This document shows, in pieces, positions 34,668-46,860 of a stretch of DNA of 64,000 nt (its first letter is position 1; every line of letters starts with the position of its first letter). Source of the DNA: Cephalopachus bancanus (Eukaryota; Chordata; Mammalia; Primates; Tarsiidae); NCBI GenBank assembly GCA_027257055.1, contig JAPVLO010000044.1, positions 1,612,001 to 1,676,000 of the forward strand, in the 5' to 3' direction. The notes beneath the pieces were generated by a model. That model did not search any database. It was not told the DNA's origin and worked only from the letters and a program-made list of their open reading frames with translations. The translations under genes were made by a program, and so were the position numbers.

Positions 34668-35400
34668 TTGAATAGATCTACAACAAGTAAAGAGATTGAG
34701 TTAGTAATCAAGAGATTTTATACAAAGAATAGTCCAGGACCATATAGCTTCATTGGTGAATTCTACCAAATGTTTAAAGAAAAATTATCACCAATTCCTC
34801 ACATATTCATCCCCCAAAATAGAGGAGGGGATGTTTTCTCACTAATTCTATGATGTCAGCATGACCCTGATACCAAAACTAAATATCAAAACATTAGAAG
34901 AAAAGAAGCCTATAGACCAATATCCCTTATGAATATAGGTGCAAAAATACTAGTAAATTAAATCTAGCAACACACAAAAAGGATTATGCACCATGACCAA
35001 ACAGGATTTACTTTGGGAATGTAAAATTGATTCAATATATGAAGATCAATCAATGTAATGCATCATATTAATAAAATAAAGGAAAGATCACATAATCAAC
35101 TCAGCAGGTGTAGGAAATGCATTCTTCGACAATCTCCAACATCTTTTCACAATGAAAACACTCAGATAACTAATAATAGAAAGAAACTTCCTGAAACTGA
35201 TAAAGACCATCTATGAAAACCCACAACTGACAACATACATGATGGTAAACTCATTACCCCTAAGATCAACACAGGGAATCTATTACTTCTATTTAACATC
35301 GTACTAGAAGTCTTAGGGCAATATGACAAGAAATAAAAGTTATTCAGATTGGAGTGGAATAAGTAAAACTATCTTTCTTTGAAGACGACATGATTTTATA
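34668..35400 (+). pseudogene. L1 ORF2 reverse-transcriptase remnant
   Basis: 'NSPGPYSFIGEFYQMFKE' (in the open stretch 34668-34853) matches the KSPGPDGF-EFYQTFKE region of L1 reverse transcriptase. At 35378-35389 the catalytic motif reads FEDD, followed by MILY, where active L1 has FADD/YADD. Both aspartates survive but the alanine is glutamate, and the frame is broken around it. It is part of the outer old L1. Confidence 0.75.
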
Positions 35401-36234
35401 TATAAAAAACCATAATGAATCCACAGAAAAACTATTAGAGCTAGCATATGAGTTCTATAAGCTTGCAAGAAACAAGACTAGTATATAAAAGTCAATTGTA
35501 TTTCTATACAGTGGAAATAAATGAACAATCTGAAAATGGAATTAAGAAAACAATTTCATTCATAATAGCATAAAATTAATAAAATACTTAAAAATGAATT
35601 TAACTAAAGAACAGCAAGATTCATACTTCTTATACACTGAAAACTACAAAATATTGTTGGAAAAAAGACCTAAATAAAATAGAAAGGTATTTATGCTCAT
35701 ATATTGGAAGACTTAATATTATTAAGAAGGGAATACTCCTCAAATTGATATACAGATTTAATGCAATCTCTATATAAATTCCAATTGCTATTTTTTTCCA
35801 GAAATGGACAAGCTGATTCTGAAATTCAAGGGAATACAGAATTTCAAGAGACGCATAACAGCCAAAAAATAAAAAACAATTTAAAAAAACCAAGTTGGAG
35901 GAATCATAATTGCAAAATCTAGTACAAATCTATAGTAATCAAGACAGTATGGTATTGACATAAAGATAGAAATATAGAATGCTACAAAATGTGGTATGTC
36001 CATACCATGAAACACTGCTCAGTCTATTTTAATTAATATAATTGGTAGTATAATAGTGATATAATTAATTTAATTAATGGATTATTGATACATGCAACAA
36101 CTTGGATGAATTTCCAGAATATTAGGTTGAGTGAAAGAAGCCAGTACCAACAAAACCCATGGGATATCTCTGTACTATTTGTTATAATTGAATATGAGTC
36201 TATAATTATTTCAAAATAAAAAAGTTTAATTTAA

Positions 36235-36990
36235 AAAAGTTTGGAAAATAACATAACAGACTCCTGTAAACTCACTACCCAAATTGTATAATTATCAACA
36301 GTTTTTGTTTCAGATTTCTGTTTTTTAGCCAGGCTTGGTGGCTCAGCCTGTAATCCCATACTTTGGGAGGCTGAAGTGAGTGGATTGCCTGAGCCCACGG
36401 GGTTTGAGACCCGCCTGGGCAACTTGGTGAGACCTCATCTCTACAATAAATCAAAAATCAGCCGGGCGTGGTAGTGCGTGCCTGTAGTTCCAGCTACTTT
36501 GGAAGGTTGAGGTGGAAGAATCGACGGAGCCCAGCAGGTCCAGGCTGCCGTGGCCGGGAGAGGCCACTGCACTCCAGTCTGGGCAACAGAGTGAGACTCT
36601 AACTCAAAAAAACAAACAAACAAACAGATTTCTGTTTTTTTTAAAAAAAGAAATAGAATGAAAATATACTTGAGACTGCATTCTTTCCTAATTTAGTCCA
36701 TTTCTCTTCAGAACTGAGCACCACACTGAATTTTTCTATATATGTTCTGATACTTCTATTTCATAAGTATTATCATAGCAACAAATAATGCTGTTATATG
36801 TGCTTTTTCAAAGATGACATAGATGTGTTCTTACTGTACTGTGCAATGTATATCATTTTGCAACTTTTTCTTATCAATGCTAAGTTTTTGTATTTAACTA
36901 TTTTCATGTATGAAGATTCAGGGTTTTTATTTTTACTTTGATTATTCTATAACAATAATAGTAAATAATTCATAATACTGTGTACCCAAC
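36235..36990 (-). mobile_element. Old L1/HAL1-like fragment, antisense, with an Alu inside
   Basis: 'ataacagactcctgtaaact' and 'cactacccaaattgtataa' before the Alu and 'ccatttctcttcagaactg', 'tttctatatatgttctgat' after it fit antisense 3' sequence of old L1 or HAL1. It is strongly diverged. Confidence 0.45.
36327..36624 (+). mobile_element. Young-group Alu with 16-bp target duplication
   Basis: Bounded by a perfect 'cagatttctgtttttt' at 36311-36326 and 36625-36640. It has the deleted A box (TGGCTCAGCCTG), a T-arm region with one extra G (cacggggtttgagacccgc), and an intact right-arm hairpin (36550-36567). The tail is (CAAA)n. Confidence 0.97.
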
Positions 36991-36994
36991 TCTG

Positions 36995-37190
36995 TTTTAA
37001 ATATTTGCACACTAATCTTTTGATCCTCATTAAGATATAAACATTCTTTACTATTATTGTTCCTATTTTACAGAGGAGAAAAGTAAGTAATTCTCCTTGG
37101 TTGTACTGTTAGTAAACGAGAGAGCCTGGTTTTGAACCTGAATGGCCTGCCCCAGTACCTATGCCTCCACAGTGTAACTCCACAGTGTAA
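36995..37190 (-). repeat. MIR SINE, antisense, with a 13-bp tandem duplication
   Basis: 'ttgttcctattttacagagg' and 'gagcctggttttgaacctga' follow antisense MIR. At its end 'ctccacagtgtaa' occurs twice in tandem (37165-37177, 37178-37190). Confidence 0.7.
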
Positions 37191-37429
37191 CTGTATATCT
37201 AGTGTATTAACAATGTGCATTTCGGTTGTTTTCATTTTTAGCTCACCATCTATGAATATCTTCATTCCTATCTCTTTGTGCTGTGCACATATATGAATCT
37301 CTTTAAGAAGTGCATCAACCCGTGGAGTGACTCTGCCATAGGACACACCTAACTCAACTTAGGTGGCTATTTCCAGATTGCTCTGAAACAAGCCTCAGCA
37401 GTGTATAAGAGTTCCTGTTTCTCCATATA

Positions 37430-38560
37430 TTCACCATCTCTTGATATTGTCAGATTTCACAATTTTTACCATTTTGATTGATGGGGAATTGTGGCAATTT
37501 CTTTTAATGTGCATTTCCTTTGTTACTAAGGAGCTTGTGCGTGTGTGATTATTGGCTTTTTAAAATACTCCCTCTTCTGTGAATTGCCAGTACGCATCTT
37601 TTGTGATTTGTCTGTCTATTCAGTTGTCTGTATTTATCTTACAGTTTTATATATTATTTATTGGTAATTTTAATTGAAAACATATACTTCCAATCTTTGG
37701 CCTGTCTTTTAGTTTTGTTTATGATGTTTTAAGTCATATTGAAGATTTTAATTTCAGTGTTGGCAAATCAGTCTATATTATATGTGTGTGTTTGTATGCA
37801 GGTGTGCTTATGCATATATACATATGATATTTAGAATAAATATACTTCTTCATGCTCAAGTCTTAAATTTTAAAATCTATAATTTTTATATAGCTTTTTC
37901 CTTATGGATTATTCATGAATTGTCAAATATCCTAGCATCATTTATTTTTTAGTCTATCATCCACCTCATAAATTGGTATGCTTCCTTAGTTACAAACTAC
38001 GTTTTCTTATGAGTGTCTGTCATTGTTCCACTTTTTCCTGGTGGTTGTAATGCTGGTCTGTTATAAACTCCAAAATACTCATTTTTAAAAATTCTTTACT
38101 TATTAAGAGAGATTTTTAAAAACAAAATAGAAACATATTTCTCAGGCTACACTTTGACATACTTTTTTACTTAACAAGATGTCTGGAATATCTTTCTATG
38201 TGGTTAAGAACATCATTTTTAATGCCTGAAGAGTATTCCTTTATTTTGGAAATACCAGATTTTATTTTAAAATCTCCTATTGATGAGTCTTTAGGTTGTT
38301 TCTAAAATTACAATACATATCATATATAAGTGCACATATCTTTATTTATATTTAAGATAAATTACCCACTGTTTAGGACAAATTATGAAAATTAAAACTC
38401 TAAGAGTCAGAGAGTAAGTAAAATTTCAATTTTGTAATATAACGCCAAACCATTCTCTGGAAAGATTTAACCAATTTCTACTCATCTCTTCACAGGATAC
38501 CAAAGTTTCCAATAGTGAGAAATGACAAAATCATGTTTATATTTTAGATAGCTCATCCTT
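37430..38560 (-). mobile_element. Old antisense L1/HAL1-like sequence
   Basis: 'gatggggaattgtggcaatttc' style wording, 'tttaatgtgcatttccttt', 'tttggcctgtcttttagttt' and 'cccactgtttagg' resemble antisense L1 ORF2 and 3' regions. The divergence is high and several separate fragments may be joined here. Confidence 0.5.
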
Positions 38561-39299
38561 GTAGTGGTACAGAGGGATATGTGTCACAAAAGCAACAACG
38601 AAATAAACAATGATCTGCAAGATTAGAGCATCAGATGACAAACATACATTTTCTGGATATTGTAAGCGCCAGATAGCACACTGAGTGCCTGGATCCTGGG
38701 ATTCTCTCCATTGGAAGGGTTTCAGTTAAACATTCAGATGTTTCATCTGCCAAGGGAACACCAATAGCTGCTAAAAGTTCTGATGGCATTTTGGTCTAAC
38801 TTCATTACAGAGAAGGAAATGACTTATTCATAAGTCACCCACAAAAGCAAAATGGATAGCTACTTTGATTTTGCCATCTAATGAAACAAAGAAAAATTTT
38901 AAGGTACCTGGCTGCCTGCTATCAAGAGATCTTGAGACAAGAACTCTGATGTGGAAGTGTTTTGTTCCTGCAGAGTCCAGAACTTTGGTAAACTTGAGCA
39001 CAGATGCTTGGAAAAGCCTGAGCCATGGCCAAAAAATTTCCTCAAAGATACTTTCCTTCTTCCCCACCTGTTCTCATCCCAAATGTTGTCGAAGCTGGGA
39101 AGAGTCGCCATTTCCCAACTTCAATACACCAGAAAAGAATGGACAATCTACAAACACACTGTCTTCCAACCTCCATTTCCAGAACTCAAAACCCAGATTC
39201 TTCCTTTGGATAATATTAAAAAGAGGGAAAGCATTTTGCATGAAAACATGTTTTAACTGTATTTGTAACACTCAATAAATAAATTACAGGTTTTATATC
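38561..39299. other. Unique block open in many frames, ending with a poly(A) signal
   Basis: 38828-39278 is open in several frames on both strands: 137, 101 and 62 codons plus, and 79, 70 and 65 codons minus. The longest (38865-39278) has no domain I recognise. The block ends with AATAAATAAA at about 39275-39284. This could be the last exon of a non-coding RNA or chance. No splice acceptor can be chosen with confidence. Confidence 0.35.
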
Positions 39300-40200
39300 A
39301 TTCAGAGAGAGCTGCCAGTGATTTATTCAGTTATTAACTTCACACGCTTGGGAGAATGAATTAAACGCCGGCCCATATTGAAGGTTTGGGGATCATTCAG
39401 CCAGAATGTGCCACTGAAAAGTTTGGGCAGCTCTGTAGGCATTAGGATAAGCAAGACAGTTTGGTAGAAGCCACAGAGAGGAGAGGATTCTGTCCTGTCC
39501 ATTTATAGCGGCTTATAAATTCCATAAAAAGGAAATGAATTATGCATTATTGGGTTTACATAAGGTCACCCAGTGAACTTTGACCCCTCTCTTTTCTCAT
39601 TTGGCTCAATTATTAGATGAAATGACAGATTTGATCTCTTTTCAAATTGTATTAGAAAGGGTCTCTTTATTTCACCCTCTAGCAACAATCGGCTGACAGA
39701 ACTAGGCAAGTGCATTAATTATGATTGATTTAGAGTGTCTATAGGGTGATTATTTCTAGAATTCTACTCCTGAGCCAAAACCTTTTGACCTATTTCAGGC
39801 CACACAGCAAATTAATCCATAAGAAGATTTAAGGGGAGACTTCGGGACAGCAGTTTCCCTACTGTATTTGCAATCAAAACATTTAAGACACCCCGAGCAA
39901 TCCAGAGGGATTGAATTACTGGAACACTGCATGGTGAAGACATTTAACAACCTGACAACTCAGTTTAAAAACATCTTGTGCATAATAACCAAAAATGACT
40001 CTGAATTAGCCCCCCAAAGAAGAAAAGACTCCTAACTCTCCTACTTGAGCTAATAGGATAGCCTCGAAAAAAAAATCATTATTATGAGTTTGTGAATTTG
40101 TCACAATTGGAGTTTCAGAATAACATGTCTGTTGTTGGGATATTCAATCTCCCTCTCTTCTTTCCAGCGGATTAAAAATGACAGTACTAATTAAAGAAGT
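39300..40200. promoter_or_regulatory. Probable conserved non-coding element with a DR1 nuclear-receptor site
   Basis: Repeat-free and dense in factor-type motifs. 'tgaactttgaccc' at 39574-39586 is an ideal DR1 element (HNF4, COUP-TF/NR2F or RXR type), next to 'aaggtcacc' at 39563. 'cattaattatgattgattta' near 39715 is a homeodomain/PBX-type cluster. Conservation is inferred from texture only. Confidence 0.4.
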
Positions 40201-40534
40201 AAAGAAAAGAGACCACTGTCAGTTGCAATGTATAGGCTTGAATTATAATAAGGCTCAGAAGAGGAGGAGAAAGAAAAGTTGGGGAAGTATCCTCATTAGT
40301 AGTTTCTTTCTAGTATCGAAAAGCATCCTGCAGATAAATTCTCTTTAGAAAGAGGGTGTTTAACCAAAATTGCCACTTCTGAGCAGTTAGATCCCAGTAG
40401 GAATTAAAGGAAGAGTCACCTACAATCCATGCCAGCAGATCAATTAACTCAACCCTACTACCGCTGCTATCCAGTGTCCCACATAGCAAAGCAGGAGTTT
40501 GGGTCAGGCCTGAGTAAGTCCTGTGTGAAGCGGT
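40201..40534. other. Unique sequence without a gene
   Basis: Nothing recognised. Confidence 0.4.
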
Positions 40535-40690
40535 TACAAGCTGTGTGACCTAGGGCAAGTGGCTTGACCTCCCTGATCTCTGTTCTTTTTTCTATGAGGT
40601 GCAAATAATACCCATCTCATCACAAAGTTGTAGTGAGGATTAGAAACCTCACTGCAATCCTCCAGGTAGTGAGGATTAGAGAAGGAGAGA
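40535..40690 (+). repeat. MIR SINE, sense
   Basis: 'gctgtgtgacctagggcaag', 'ggcttgacctccctgatctc' and 'gttgtagtgaggattagaaa' are the sense MIR order. Confidence 0.75.
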
Positions 40691-40986
40691 TGTGTAGCTC
40701 AGCATAAAAAAAGAGAACAGAAAAGCCCAGCGAAGGGGCCTGGAATTCAGGAGCTGGGGAGGCTGGTGTCAAGAAGGCCCAGGAAAGAGATCTGGTATGC
40801 AGTGGGCAGACAAGTGCCACTAGGAAGAAAAGATTATGCCTGGGGAAATTCTTATGTGAAAGACTGGGTTCGCTGTGGTATCAACCCCGTCTTCTGTCTC
40901 CATTCCAAGATCTTCAGTAAAATGTACAATGCTCACTAATACTTTGGTAGGAATGGGCTCTTCCAGATGAGTAAGATGTTCTTAGA

Positions 40987-41278
40987 CCGGCCTCAATGGC
41001 TCACACCTGTAATCCCAGCACTTTGGGTGGCAGAAGCGAGAGATTTGCCTGAGTCCAGGGGATGGAGACCAACCTGCGCAACTTGGTGAGAGCTTGTTGC
41101 TACAATAAATAAAAAATTTAGCTTTGCATGGTGGTGCATGCTTGTGGTTACAGCTATTTGGAAGGCTGAGGCAGAAGGATCACCTGAGCGCAGCAGGTCG
41201 AGCCTGCAGTGGCCACGACCATGCTACTACACTCCAGCCTGGGCAACAGAATGAGAGTCCAACTCAAAAAAAAAAAAA
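40987..41278 (+). mobile_element. Alu SINE, older type
   Basis: Starts 'accggcctcaatggctcaca' and ends in an A14 tail. The A box is full length and both young hairpins are absent ('gtggccacgaccatgctac' in the right arm). A possible weak duplication 'gttctt' flanks it. Confidence 0.92.
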
Positions 41279-42827
41279 AGTTCTTTAGGTTTGACAAAGG
41301 GGACAAAAAGGACAAACCAGAGTCCCTGGTGGTTGACAGCTGGCACATGGGTTGTGTATCAGGATCTGACATCCTTAATAAATGATGCTACCATGATGAC
41401 TATTGTTCTGCAGTTTTTATGCTTCTCAAAAAATTTCCAGAGGAATTATCACATTTGAGCCTATAAGACAGCAAAGATTCTGCTGCTAGATACTTGTGGG
41501 TCAGGGATAGTTTTCTGCCATTTCTCTTGGCCCCAGAGTATCCACTTGAAAATGTAGGGCTACAACTAAAAACAAAACAAAGCAAAACATTAAACTCTCT
41601 TTCAGCTCTCAGCTCTGTGGTTCTGTGTCTCTGTGAGTAGTATTCATATCTATAGAAGAAGCATGAAGCTTTTCAGCTGTGAACCCAAACGGCTTCAGAG
41701 AACAAGCAGGTTAACATAAGTATAAGTGGTATAAGACTAAATGTGTTAAACAAAACAAAATGGTGGAGATTGTGACAAACTAGAGAATATGTGACCTGCT
41801 TAAAAGTGTTCAAATTTGATTTTTTATAAAAAAGCATTGTGCAGGTTGAATTTCTGGGGACCAAGTTTTAACCTTTGGCCCAGGGCGGTGTGTTTAGAAC
41901 TTGCTTGACTGTTTTCACCCTGTAATTCAGCCCTTTTTTGCCTTCACACCACAGACTTATTCAAAGTTAGCAGATGCATTTGCTTCTTGAGAAATCAGTT
42001 ACATTAAGTTGAGCACTTGTGGGCAGCACAGCTGTCATTATCCTGAGGCTTGGTCATCAGTTATAAAGCTAATAAGTACAAGCAGCATGTCAGTGGCAGT
42101 TCTCAGACTCACTCATATAGTTCTCAGATGATTACATAAGCAGGAATGCATGTGGCTTAATGAAAGCCAAAAAAATAACCCAAACAAGCCCACAGCTGAG
42201 GACTTTTCTGGGTAGCCAACGTGACATTAAAAAGCTTGGAGATCGGGAATAGAGAGAGGACACACATTTCCAAATTTGCAGATGGCAGTTCCCACCTGCA
42301 GCAGGCTGATATAGGCTTAATTCTGGTGTTTCTCTAAGCCAAAGTGACTGATGGGCCTTGCAAGATGGTAGACAACCCCGATTCATGGCTCACTCACTAT
42401 GATCATTTGGCTAGGAGACCAAATGAAGAGTATGCAAATAAATATGAGGTGGCAGGAACCAGTGCTAACAGGTTCTAAAGAGTCAAAGGGTTAAACACCC
42501 CTTCCATCCTAGGAAAGCGTGAGAGCCACCATTATGTAGCTAAAAGATCTATTTCTTGAGCAGTTACCCTCAGCAGATGTTGGGAGGTAGAGACGAAGAG
42601 AGGTGGTTATCAACCTGAGGAGTTCTACAGGGGTGAGGAAGGTGGAAGGAAAAGCCATGCAAAGTGACTGTGACTCAGGACAAACACAAAATCAGAGAGC
42701 TGAGTAGGATGGGATGCAGTCAGAGGAAGACTATGCAAGATGTCTGGGAACTTGGCTCTTGACGAAGAGGGGAGGAGAGGCAGAGCAAAGGAAGCAGAGA
42801 CTCTGTGGGCTGAGCCAGATAAGTAAC
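41279..42827. other. Unique sequence without a gene
   Basis: Only short ORFs without homology. Nothing repetitive is recognised. Confidence 0.4.
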
Positions 42828-43028
42828 TAATGTTTATTGAGCTCCCTCAAGATGTCAGGTAATGTTTGAAGTGTTTTACACATGTTAACTCAGAGCTGGT
42901 ACTGTTATTATCCTCATTTTCCAATGAAGAAACGAGACATCTGGAGCATAAGTCTCTGCCCAAGGCCATGCGGTTCTCTGCACTTTTGCCTCAGAGCCTG
43001 TGCTCCTAACCACCCCACCGGGCTGCCA
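42828..43028 (-). repeat. MIR SINE, antisense, nearly full length
   Basis: 'tgtttattgagctccctcaag', 'gtgttttacacatgttaact' and 'attatcctcattttccaatg' then 'gtgctcctaaccaccccac' follow antisense MIR. Confidence 0.75.
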
Positions 43029-44599
43029 CTCTCAGGGCTCAGCAGAAGAATTTGCAAGGTGGCTCGAAGGACAGAGCCAAAGGGAAGATACAGGGGATCA
43101 GCACAAAAGCGGAACCAAGTCCAACTGAGTAGACATGCTTGAGGAGGCTGGGGAAACGTCCCAGAGAGACACAGGTGAGCTGGCATCCCAGATAAAAAAG
43201 AAGCTATTCTCCAAAGGTGAAACCAGTTTCCACTGAGCAGGTATCATTGCCAGTTCCCTGGAAAGAGCTCTGCCATGACAGTAAATCTGTGTCCTGAGCA
43301 TAATTGTAAATGAGCCTTTAGTCGGGGTGAACTTCAGGAAGGGCTTAAAGGCCAACAGCTCTGGGAGAGGTAACACAGGGACACAATTTGGCTAAATGAG
43401 GTAAATTTAGACTGAGAGCCAGCCTCCGTGTCAGCAGGGGTGCTGAAAAGGAAAGAATTCAGGAACAAAGTGTGAGAAGCACCAAAGTAGAGGCTTGGGA
43501 GGCTGTCCAGCCTGGGGCTTTGGAGACAAAATCTTGTTCTGTTTTAGGAATTTGCTCAAAGCTTGTGTCACATCTTGGAAACAGATGAGGATGCTAACAG
43601 TGAGGACTTTCCTTGCTTTCCTCCCTCAGAAAGGAAAGAGATTTGCCCAGGGAGCAAAATGAAAGCAGAGAAGATTTAGCAGCCAGACACTGGGACCTGG
43701 GGCACCTCAGGTCACATCTTCTGTGGCCTCATCCCACAGACTCTGACTCCATGATGCTTTTAATCACAGGTTTTGATAAGTATCTATGACTTCCCTGTTA
43801 CTCACCGTAAGATTCTGAGGAACAGCAGCGAAACCCAGGAAGGTGCCTTTCTGTGAAGTCATGGGCATGAGAGAAAAGCAGCATATGGATGTTGAGTTGT
43901 GGGGAAAAGACGCTAAAGCTCAAAATATACAGGAGAAGGCATGCTTCAAGATAAATGGCTGCCAGCGATGTTCAGCAGAAGGGGCAAGAGTTGTTGGAGG
44001 GGAAGAGGAGAGACAATGAAGGGAAGTCCCTAATGCCCCGTACTCACTAGTGGCAACAGTGTCTTCTCTTTGCCTTGGTTGAGTGTAATAAGTGTGAAGT
44101 TGGAAAATAAACTTTCCAACAGATCTACTGGAGTCCCTCCAAGCTATGTTTCACCCAGTGGACACTGCCATACCACAGATGTGCCTACAGTGGACAAGAA
44201 AGCCAGATCTCAGATCACAGCCCCTACTCACTTAGACCTACCATCAGTTACTTCAGTAAGTACCTAAGACAGCACCCCGTGGGAAATGAAGCCAAAGTAA
44301 GCCCAGTCATCGCCTTTTCAGTGACATATGAGAGAAGCAAAGAGGAGAGCACACCCCACACTCACTCTTCCCGTTCTCCAGATATGGGAAAAGCTTGGCC
44401 GACAGGGAGCAGTAGATCATGTAAGTGGTGTCAGACCCTGGGGAGACTGCCACCCCAGCTCCAGGTGACTGGGCTACAAGGAGGAGTGCAAGTGTAGTGT
44501 CACAGGAGCTTCATGTGTGCAACTAGTTTTTTGTGGAAAAAGTGCTGCAGGCCTTGTCTGGTCCCCAGGCCACATTTGAGTACATACTCTAAGCAATTA
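43029..44599. other. Unique, moderately G+C-richer sequence without a gene
   Basis: Several 60-90 codon ORFs lie on both strands, with none recognisable. No repeat is seen. Confidence 0.4.
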
Positions 44600-44850
44600 T
44601 AACAGTCAGGCTACAATTACACTGCCTTAACGGTCCTCAAATCTCTTGGTCTAACATGGAAAAGTTTATTTCTTCTTCAAGCAACATGTCTACCATGTTG
44701 CTAGGGGCTCTGTGCATGATTAAAACATAAGAACCCAACATAGAGGCAGCCTCCATCAGCAGCCACTTCTGCAGAGGACTGCAGAATGCAGCAAGTCATG
44801 CCTCCGCCCTTAAAGCTGCCATCTGGTATGCATCCTGTCCATGTACTCAC
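44600..44850. repeat. Possible LTR-like fragment
   Basis: 'ggaaaagtttatttcttcttc', 'caacatgtctaccatgttg' and 'agcaagtcatgcctccgccc' resemble the same type of interspersed LTR-like repeat as at 11390-11560. The family is not assigned. Confidence 0.35.
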
Positions 44851-45539
44851 CACTGGCCTATGCAAGGTGTTTGATAAGAGAATTGAAATATGGAAAACTA
44901 GACTATGAATTAATGAAAGCCGTTTTAGTAAAGGCCCTTATCCTTTTAAATTGGATACCATTTAATTCTAGGTTGAATGTTACTTTGCATCATATTAAAT
45001 AGCAGCATTCAAGACATAGCATCATAGATGGAACTTTGTAGAAGGTAAAGGCAACCATAAACTAATTTCTCTGCTTTTCGTTCCACTTCTATTGCAAGTC
45101 TTGACCAGTTAAGCTGAGATGGTAAAGACAGGAACACAAGCTACACTTAGGGGAAAAGGGAAATCAGAAACACCTTCAAGTATTCATCTTATCTGCTGGG
45201 TTCTCCCTCTGCAGAACCTGGCTCAGTTCACTTTCCCCAAAGTTGCATCTGCCAATAGGGAGAAGCCCTGCCCTCAGACCCTGTGGGGAGCTCTTTTTCC
45301 TGGGTACTTTTCCGAGTTATTTCTACACAAGCGTGTGCATGCCCAAGCTGCCTGTGAGTGCAAAGAATCGTCCCTTGTGACTCCCCTCCTTAAACAGGCT
45401 CCAATTAGACACCACTTAATGGCACCTCCAATTTGACTGTCTGTCCAAGATTCCACAATGCATGGGAATTCTCCCAGAGATTATTCCTGTTTTTCCCATC
45501 CTCAAAACAAGGAGGGGGGAATAATGCATGATTGAAAAC

Positions 45540-46027
45540 TAGCCACCAAATGTTTTTTTAAAAAAATAGATTTGCAGTTGTGTTGCTTTGAAAACTTATT
45601 GCACAGCTGGGGGCATTTAAAGAACTTAATTAACAAGCTTTGGCCGCAATGTGCCCCCTCTTAGGGAGGAGAGAAAAATCACAGTTAAGATTTGTCCAAT
45701 TAAATTATAGAAGAGTTGGTGGATTCAAAGGGAAAGAGAGAGGGGTTGGGAGAATGCACTTCCAATTTAAAAAGAAGATTTTTAGTCTGATGGGAGACCA
45801 ATAGTCTGATTAATTCGGTGCTAAGCTTTTCTGCATAGTTTCCACAAACTTGTACACACTCAAGAATTTTTAATTCCAATGTAATTATGGGTTTTGATCA
45901 TCAGGCTTTGGTTAAATAATGTCCCCTTTTCCCATAAAAACTGAGGATGAAATATTTTGTTGTAAGGGAGCTCTTTCCAACCCCACTTTTCTGACTTCCT
46001 GCAGAAGACTACACCTTATCCAAGAAG
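45540..46027. promoter_or_regulatory. Probable conserved non-coding element
   Basis: 'gaacttaattaacaagcttt', 'ccaattaaattatagaag' and 'tctgattaattcggtgctaa' give several TTAATTA/ATTA homeodomain cores in about 300 repeat-free bases, with 'ggccgcaatgtgcccc' beside them. This texture suits a developmental enhancer. It is inference only. Confidence 0.4.
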
Positions 46028-46286
46028 CAGGGCCCCATCAGGATTTTAGTGGGCCCCTAGCCCTTTTGCCTTCATGGGCCCCATTCTCCATTAAACGATA
46101 TTAAAAATTTCAATTTACAACTGCCTTGGTGTAAAGATTATTATAATGCGGGCTGGATTTATTTTGATTATATTAATTTGATTTCTATTTTAAAAGAAAT
46201 TAAAATTTAATATTCTTATGGGTCCCCAAAAGTATGATAGTCTTTAGACACTGTGTCTCCTGTGCCTAACGGATAGGTTGGCCCTG
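46028..46286. mobile_element. Possible non-autonomous DNA transposon between two conserved-like blocks
   Basis: Ends CAGGGCC (46028-46034) and GGCCCTG (46280-46286) are inverted copies. GGGCCCC-rich ends with an AT-rich centre fit an old hAT-like element. The target duplication is not clear. Confidence 0.35.
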
Positions 46287-46860
46287 GCCAGAATTTTCCA
46301 TTATGAGCCAAAAGAAGGATATTCGGTCAGCAAAGAACAGGTTTGAAATAATAGTGACGACAACACAATTCATATCAGCCTGCCCAAAGCTCTTGTCTTT
46401 ACAAACTAACCTCCAGTGCCCCAGCCTGTGCCACCCCCACACCAAAAAAAAATTGTTATTCTGACATCATTGGTCTGAAAGAATACCCGGTACAGTATGC
46501 ACTCTTTTGGAATGACGAGTTTTCTGCCTTTTCCTAGGGGGATGTTCAGCCACAGACAAAAATGCGTAAGGGCAGCAGAGAAAATTCATTTGTATAAGCT
46601 GGCCCCCCTACTGTGGAATTTTCAATTATATATATCTAATTATGGCTGTCAGTTGATGGATTCAGAAAAGACATTTTGGTCCCCCCCTCCCTTTTTTTGT
46701 CTTTTCGTCATCTCTTCTGTTAGAATGATTATAGCACACTTACACAACTAATTGCCTTACTGCTGATTAGTGATACAATTATGCAGACCCGGCTCCTTGT
46801 GTGAACAACCATCTGCAGAGAAAAAAAAAAGTGACACTATTCAAAAACTATCCATAATTT
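46287..46860. promoter_or_regulatory. Probable conserved non-coding element
   Basis: 'cacaactaattgccttactg', 'ctgattagtgatacaattatg' and 'cagacccggctccttgtgtg' (about 46740-46805) form a dense TAAT-type cluster in repeat-free DNA. Confidence 0.38.

Larger units (their letters stand above)
28300..36230 (+). mobile_element. Near full-length old L1 (sense), broken by five later insertions
   Basis: 5' UTR-like sequence lies at about 28330-29800 (left limit uncertain). ORF1-type sequence runs from about 30163 to 31250 and ORF2 starts near 31450 ('ttttaatggattaagctctc'). ORF2 continues after the nested L1 at 33184 and reaches its end near 35990, with a 3' end near 36230. The pieces are consecutive parts of one L1, which shows that the intervening L1 3'-end pieces, Alus and nested L1 are insertions. 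Every frame is broken, so it cannot be active. Confidence 0.75.

Noticed and set aside
37165..37190. 13-bp tandem duplication as a regulatory repeat
   Set aside because: Only two copies at the end of a MIR; simple replication slippage explains it.
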